Shown: positions 8,258-10,189 of the stretch, piece after piece
Layout: the number at the start of each line of letters is the position of its first letter
Numbering within the stretch: position 1 is the first letter of the stretch
Assembly: GCA_021779875.1 (NCBI GenBank)
Contig: JAJXZV010000033.1
Location: 1 to 10,189, forward strand
Source: Pseudomonadota bacterium
GTDB lineage: Bacteria; Pseudomonadota; Gammaproteobacteria; Steroidobacterales; Steroidobacteraceae
Direction: 5' to 3'
DNA: 10,189 bases
Notes under the pieces: model-generated
What the model saw: the letters and a program-made list of their open reading frames with translations, nothing else
Databases searched by the model: none
What the model was told of the DNA's origin: nothing
Translations under genes and position numbers: made by a program

Positions 8258-8983
8258 CTAGTTGGAGATCCGCTGGATGCTCGAGAAGGGGACGCTGCCG
8301 ATCCCGGCCACGTTCAACGTCAAACCGCTCGAGCCCGAGCCCATGCTCACGCTCTCGATGGTGCCGTTGACCAGGGTGGTGGCCGCCGTCGCTCCGCCGT
8401 TCGCGCCCGCGTACTGGGCCGTGACCGTGTATTGACCCGCCGGGGCCTGCGAGCCGTTGCCCATCTGACCGTTCCAGTTGAAGTTCGCGAGGCCGGAGGA
8501 CTGCGGGCCGAGACTGATCTGCTGCACCAACGCACCGGAGGCGTCGGCGATGTTCACCAGCACCTCCGACGTGGTCTGCGGCACCTGCACGGCGCCCGAC
8601 ACGGTGCCGTTCGCCGCGATCGTGGCCGTGCCGCTCGCCACCAGCGCCTGATGGCCGAGGAGCGACGAGGCCTGCAGCGCCTGGTTCGAGGACAGGGAGC
8701 TGGTCAACGAGCTGAAGGAGGTGTTCAGCTGATTGATGCCCTGCACCTCGCTCAGCTGCGCGAGCTGAGTCAGGAAGGCGTTGCTGTCGATCGGGCTGGT
8801 CGGGTCCTGGTTCTTGAGCTGCGCCAGCATCAAGGTGAGAAAGTTGGCGCCCCCGAGCGTGGTCGCGCCATTGAGGCTCTGTGAGCCGGAGGACCCGCCG
8901 GCCGTACCGGTGCCCGTGCCGGTACCCGTGGTGCCGGTGGTGCCGGTGGTGCCGGCGGCGGTGTGCATGACGTTCTGGATCAT
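8258..8983 (-). CDS. flgD: FlgD, hook cap / hook assembly protein
   Basis: FlgD is the scaffold that caps the growing hook and is replaced by FlgK when the hook is done. It has 241 residues from the ATG at 8983. The conserved N-terminal FlgD domain is at about 40-93 (NFLTLMLAQLKNQDPTSPID, then LSEVQGINQLN). The C-terminal part carries the Ig-like/FlgD domain at about 115-241 (FNWNGQMGNGSQAPAGQYTV). Between the start and the FlgD domain lies a low-complexity Thr/Gly stretch (about residues 11-27) encoded by 9-nt DNA repeats. The ATG is preferred over an in-frame TTG at 9016 that overlaps the flgC stop, because AGGA sits 6 nt upstream and FlgD proteins begin close to the conserved domain. It ends in TAG, 26 nt before flgE. 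Confidence 0.96.
   Translation of the reverse strand: MIQNVMHTAAGTTGTTGTTGTGTGTGTAGGSSGSQSLNGATTLGGANFLTLMLAQLKNQDPTSPIDSNAFLTQLAQLSEVQGINQLNTSFSSLTSSLSSNQALQASSLLGHQALVASGTATIAANGTVSGAVQVPQTTSEVLVNIADASGALVQQISLGPQSSGLANFNWNGQMGNGSQAPAGQYTVTAQYAGANGGATAATTLVNGTIESVSMGSGSSGLTLNVAGIGSVPFSSIQRISN
8904..8957. repeat. Short tandem 9-nt repeats in flgD
   Basis: Plus-strand units GTGCCGGTG (8931-8939), GTGCCGGTG (8940-8948) and GTGCCGGCG (8949-8957) are adjacent. They are preceded by degenerate units GTACCGGTG (8904-8912), CCCGTGCCG and GTACCCGTG. They encode the Thr/Gly stretch near the FlgD N-terminus. GTACCGG (8904-8910) and CCGGTAC (8919-8925) also form a 7-bp inverted repeat with an 8-nt loop. 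Because units are 9 nt long, gain or loss of a unit keeps the flgD frame. Confidence 0.75.
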
Positions 8984-8987
8984 GGGA

Positions 8988-8993
8988 TTTCCT
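8988..8993 (-). promoter_or_regulatory. Ribosome binding site of flgD
   Basis: AGGAAA on the minus strand, with its AGGA core six bases before the ATG at 8983, supports that ATG over the upstream TTG at 9016. Confidence 0.7.
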
Positions 8994-9012
8994 GGGGAAA
9001 GGGCGCGACGGC

Positions 9013-9438
9013 TCAATGGCCCATCGAGAGGGTCTTGAGCAGCAGGTCGCGCGCCGTGTTGATGGCCTCGACGTTCGTGGCGAAGCTGCGGTTCGCGGAG
9101 ATCATGTTGGTCATCTCCTCGATGGAGTTGACGTTGGACAGATAGACGTAGCCGTCCTTGTTCGCGAGCGGGTTGTCTGGCTGGTAGCGGGCGAGCGGCG
9201 CCGCGGCGCTCTCCAGCACGCCGAGCACCCGTACGCCCACCGAACCGCCGGCGCCCTGCGCACCCGGGTCGTCCGTGTTCATCAGCGACTGGAACACCGG
9301 GTGCCGCGCCCGGTAGATCTTGGTCGGGTCGCCGTTCACGCTCTCCGCGTTGGCGAGATTGCTCGCCGTGGTGTTCAAGCGGATGGTCTGCGCGTTCAGG
9401 GCGCTGCCCGACACGTTGAATACGTTGAAGAGGGACAT
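9013..9438 (-). CDS. flgC: FlgC, proximal rod protein
   Basis: FlgC is a proximal rod subunit of the basal body, exported by the flagellar type III system. It has 141 residues, near the family's usual 135-150. The N-terminus reads MSLFNVFNVSGSALNAQTIR, then LNTTASNLANAESVNGDPTK (21-40) and YRARHPVFQ, the FlgC version of the rod signature. The C-terminal helix (about 101-141) contains SNVNSIEEMTNMISANRSF and NTARDLLLKTLSMG, close to FlgC consensus. The ATG at 9438 has AAGGAAG about 8 nt upstream. The gap after flgB is 36 nt and flgD begins 29 nt downstream. Confidence 0.98.
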   Translation of the reverse strand: MSLFNVFNVSGSALNAQTIRLNTTASNLANAESVNGDPTKIYRARHPVFQSLMNTDDPGAQGAGGSVGVRVLGVLESAAAPLARYQPDNPLANKDGYVYLSNVNSIEEMTNMISANRSFATNVEAINTARDLLLKTLSMGH

Positions 9439-9474
9439 TTGCTGGGCTTCCTTGGGATCCGGTGCCGGCCCCGG

Positions 9475-9861
9475 TTACTGGCCGTTGATCGCGAGCGTGA
9501 GCTCGGCGATCTGGACGTTGACGAAGGTGAGGCTCGCCTGATAGCGCACGTTGTTCTCGGCGAACGCCGCCTGCTCGACGGGCATCTCGACGGTGTTGCC
9601 GTCGAGCGAGGCCTGGTACGGATTGCGGTACTGCAGGTTCGCGGTGCCCACCGGATCCGGCGCGGACGCCACGTGCGCGGGCTGGGTCGCGCTCATGGGC
9701 AGCGTGGCCTCCTCGGTGCCGCCGAGCACCGCGGCGAAGTCGATGTCGCGCGCCTTGTAATCCGGCGTGTCGGCGTTCGCGAGGTTGGTCGCCAACACGC
9801 TCATCCGCCGCCCGTGCAGCAGAAGCGCGTTCTCGTGGATGCCGAAGAGATTCTGGAACAT
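9475..9861 (-). CDS. flgB: FlgB, proximal rod protein
   Basis: FlgB is a proximal rod component and the first gene of this operon. It has 128 residues, a normal length. The N-terminus MFQNLFGIHENALLLHGRRM and the signature LATNLANADTPDYKARDIDF (23-42) are diagnostic of FlgB. The C-terminal part includes GNTVEMPVEQAAFAENNVRY and an amphipathic helix ending LAINGQ. The ATG at 9861 has a strong AAAGGAG Shine-Dalgarno 9 nt upstream and lies just downstream of a sigma-54 promoter. A longer open frame reaching to 10101 is rejected because it would start upstream of the predicted transcript. Confidence 0.98.
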   Translation of the reverse strand: MFQNLFGIHENALLLHGRRMSVLATNLANADTPDYKARDIDFAAVLGGTEEATLPMSATQPAHVASAPDPVGTANLQYRNPYQASLDGNTVEMPVEQAAFAENNVRYQASLTFVNVQIAELTLAINGQ

Positions 9862-9870
9862 GGTGCGAGA

Positions 9871-9877
9871 CTCCTTT
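9871..9877 (-). promoter_or_regulatory. Ribosome binding site of flgB
   Basis: AAAGGAG on the minus strand lies nine bases before the ATG at 9861. It is the strongest Shine-Dalgarno in the window and fixes the flgB start. Confidence 0.85.
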
Positions 9878-9888
9878 GCCCCGGGATG

Positions 9889-9906
9889 AAGCAAGAGCTG
9901 TGCCAA
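9889..9906 (-). promoter_or_regulatory. Sigma-54 promoter for the flgB operon
   Basis: The minus strand reads TTGGCACAGCTCTTGCTT. Against the consensus TTGGCACG-N4-TTGCW it differs only by A for G at the end of the -24 box, with the correct spacing. Counting from the -12 GC (9892-9891), transcription should start near 9879. That leaves an 18-nt leader with the flgB Shine-Dalgarno almost at its 5' end. Confidence 0.82.
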
Positions 9907-10010
9907 CGCGCCGCCGGGCCGCTTGCGGGCGTTCTCGCGATGAATAATGCGACGCCGCTCACGGTGCGGGTGGTCCGCGCGGCCGGCCGGCGTCACGCCG
10001 CTGCCGGCCA

Positions 10011-10030
10011 GGCGGCAAGGAATTGCCGCC
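10011..10030. repeat. Perfect inverted repeat between the divergent promoters
   Basis: GGCGGCAA (10011-10018) and TTGCCGCC (10023-10030) are perfect 8-bp arms around GGAA. The dyad centre is about 90 bp upstream of the rightward -24 element and about 115 bp upstream of the leftward one. It could be an activator or repressor operator or a GC-rich hairpin; the sequence does not decide between them. Confidence 0.6.
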
Positions 10031-10108
10031 GGCGGCGGAGGCCGGCGGTTCGCCGGGGGGCGGCATGGGTCCACGGGTCGGCGCGGCGCCGCGCCGTGCA
10101 TCGCGGCC

Positions 10109-10125
10109 TTGGCACGCTGCTTGCT
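10109..10125 (+). promoter_or_regulatory. Sigma-54 promoter facing right (probable flgA promoter)
   Basis: The plus strand reads TTGGCACGCTGCTTGCT, a full match to the -24/-12 consensus TTGGCACG-N4-TTGCW with exact spacing. The predicted start is near 10136. It points away from flgB toward an open frame at 10139. Confidence 0.83.
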
Positions 10126-10138
10126 TACCTATTCATCG

Positions 10139-10189
10139 ATGTTCCATCGAGCGCCAATATTCCGACGTCTGGCCCTGAGCGCGGCGCTG
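10139..10189 (+). CDS. flgA: Start of a secreted protein, probably FlgA (partial)
   Basis: Only 17 codons are visible before the window ends: MFHRAPIFRRLALSAAL. A basic start followed by a hydrophobic stretch looks like the beginning of a Sec signal peptide. FlgA, the periplasmic chaperone for P-ring assembly, is often encoded divergently from flgB, and a consensus sigma-54 promoter lies just upstream. No FlgA-specific sequence is visible, so the identity rests on context. There is no Shine-Dalgarno and the predicted transcript begins only about 3 nt before the ATG. The true start could therefore lie further right, or the message may be nearly leaderless. Confidence 0.45.
   Translation, partial: MFHRAPIFRRLALSAAL

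Larger units (their letters stand above)
9862..10138. promoter_or_regulatory. Divergent flagellar regulatory region
   Basis: This 277-nt stretch separates the leftward flgB operon from the rightward gene at the window edge. It contains two outward-facing sigma-54 type promoters near its ends. Between them is very GC-rich DNA with several palindromic tracts, including GGCGGCAA-GGAA-TTGCCGCC at 10011-10030 and GCCGCCGGCGGC at 10025-10036. Sigma-54 promoters need an enhancer-binding activator (FleQ or FlrC type in polar flagellates), and this is where its sites should be. I see no gene of its own here. Confidence 0.75.

Noticed and set aside
8904..8957. CRISPR-like or regulatory direct repeats
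   Set aside because: The units are 9 nt, contiguous without spacers and inside the flgD coding frame. They are a codon-level tandem repeat.
8258..9016. TTG start for flgD at 9016 overlapping the flgC stop
   Set aside because: No better ribosome site, a rare start codon and an unconserved extension. The ATG at 8983 has AGGA at proper spacing.
9475..10101. Extended 208-codon version of flgB
   Set aside because: The extra N-terminus is Arg/Pro-rich and unlike FlgB, it would begin upstream of the sigma-54 promoter, and the ATG at 9861 has a strong Shine-Dalgarno and the family N-terminus.
1..10189. A novel defence, secondary-metabolite or mobile system
   Set aside because: Every coding stretch except the first 92 or so bases belongs to recognised flagellar families in standard order, with no unexplained gene-sized gap.

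Overview
The window is a high-GC stretch of bacterial chromosome (about 73% G+C by hand count over positions 101-200). It holds one long flagellar gene cluster on the minus strand in the order flgB-flgC-flgD-flgE-flgF-flgG-flgH-flgI-flgJ-flgK-flgL. Gene order, an outer-membrane L ring (FlgH lipoprotein), a P ring (FlgI) and a two-domain FlgJ with a C-terminal peptidoglycan hydrolase all indicate a Gram-negative proteobacterium. The sigma-54-type promoters and high G+C fit a polarly flagellated gammaproteobacterium (Xanthomonadales/Nevskiales-like or similar), but the species cannot be named from this sequence.

Layout from right to left, the direction of transcription. Positions 10139-10189 hold the probable first 17 codons of a divergent plus-strand gene, probably flgA. 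Positions 9862-10138 are a regulatory intergenic region with two divergent -24/-12 (sigma-54) promoters, one facing flgB and one facing the right-hand gene, with dyad-symmetric GC-rich sequence between them. Then come flgB and flgC (proximal rod), flgD (hook cap), flgE (hook), flgF (proximal rod), flgG (distal rod), flgH (L ring), flgI (P ring) and flgJ (rod cap and muralytic enzyme). The genes from flgE to flgJ are packed with gaps of 20 nt or less or 4-nt overlaps. A 72-nt gap follows, with a well-matched sigma-28 (FliA) promoter whose -35 element overlaps the flgJ stop codon. After it come flgK and flgL (hook-filament junction proteins). The left end of the window lies inside flgL.

The genes encode, in assembly order, rod, hook, bushing rings and junction proteins. 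The promoter arrangement suggests two-tier control. A sigma-54 promoter would drive the whole hook-basal-body operon. A late sigma-28 promoter would add extra flgKL transcription once the hook is finished.

The oddest part is the first 92 or so bases. There flgL stops looking like flgL: G+C falls to about 52%, a cysteine and basic residues appear, and a plus-strand reading frame ends in a stop. This looks like a junction with foreign DNA (an insertion-element end or an assembly join). No previously undescribed system is evident. The rest is a well-conserved flagellar operon with some notable regulatory and repeat details.
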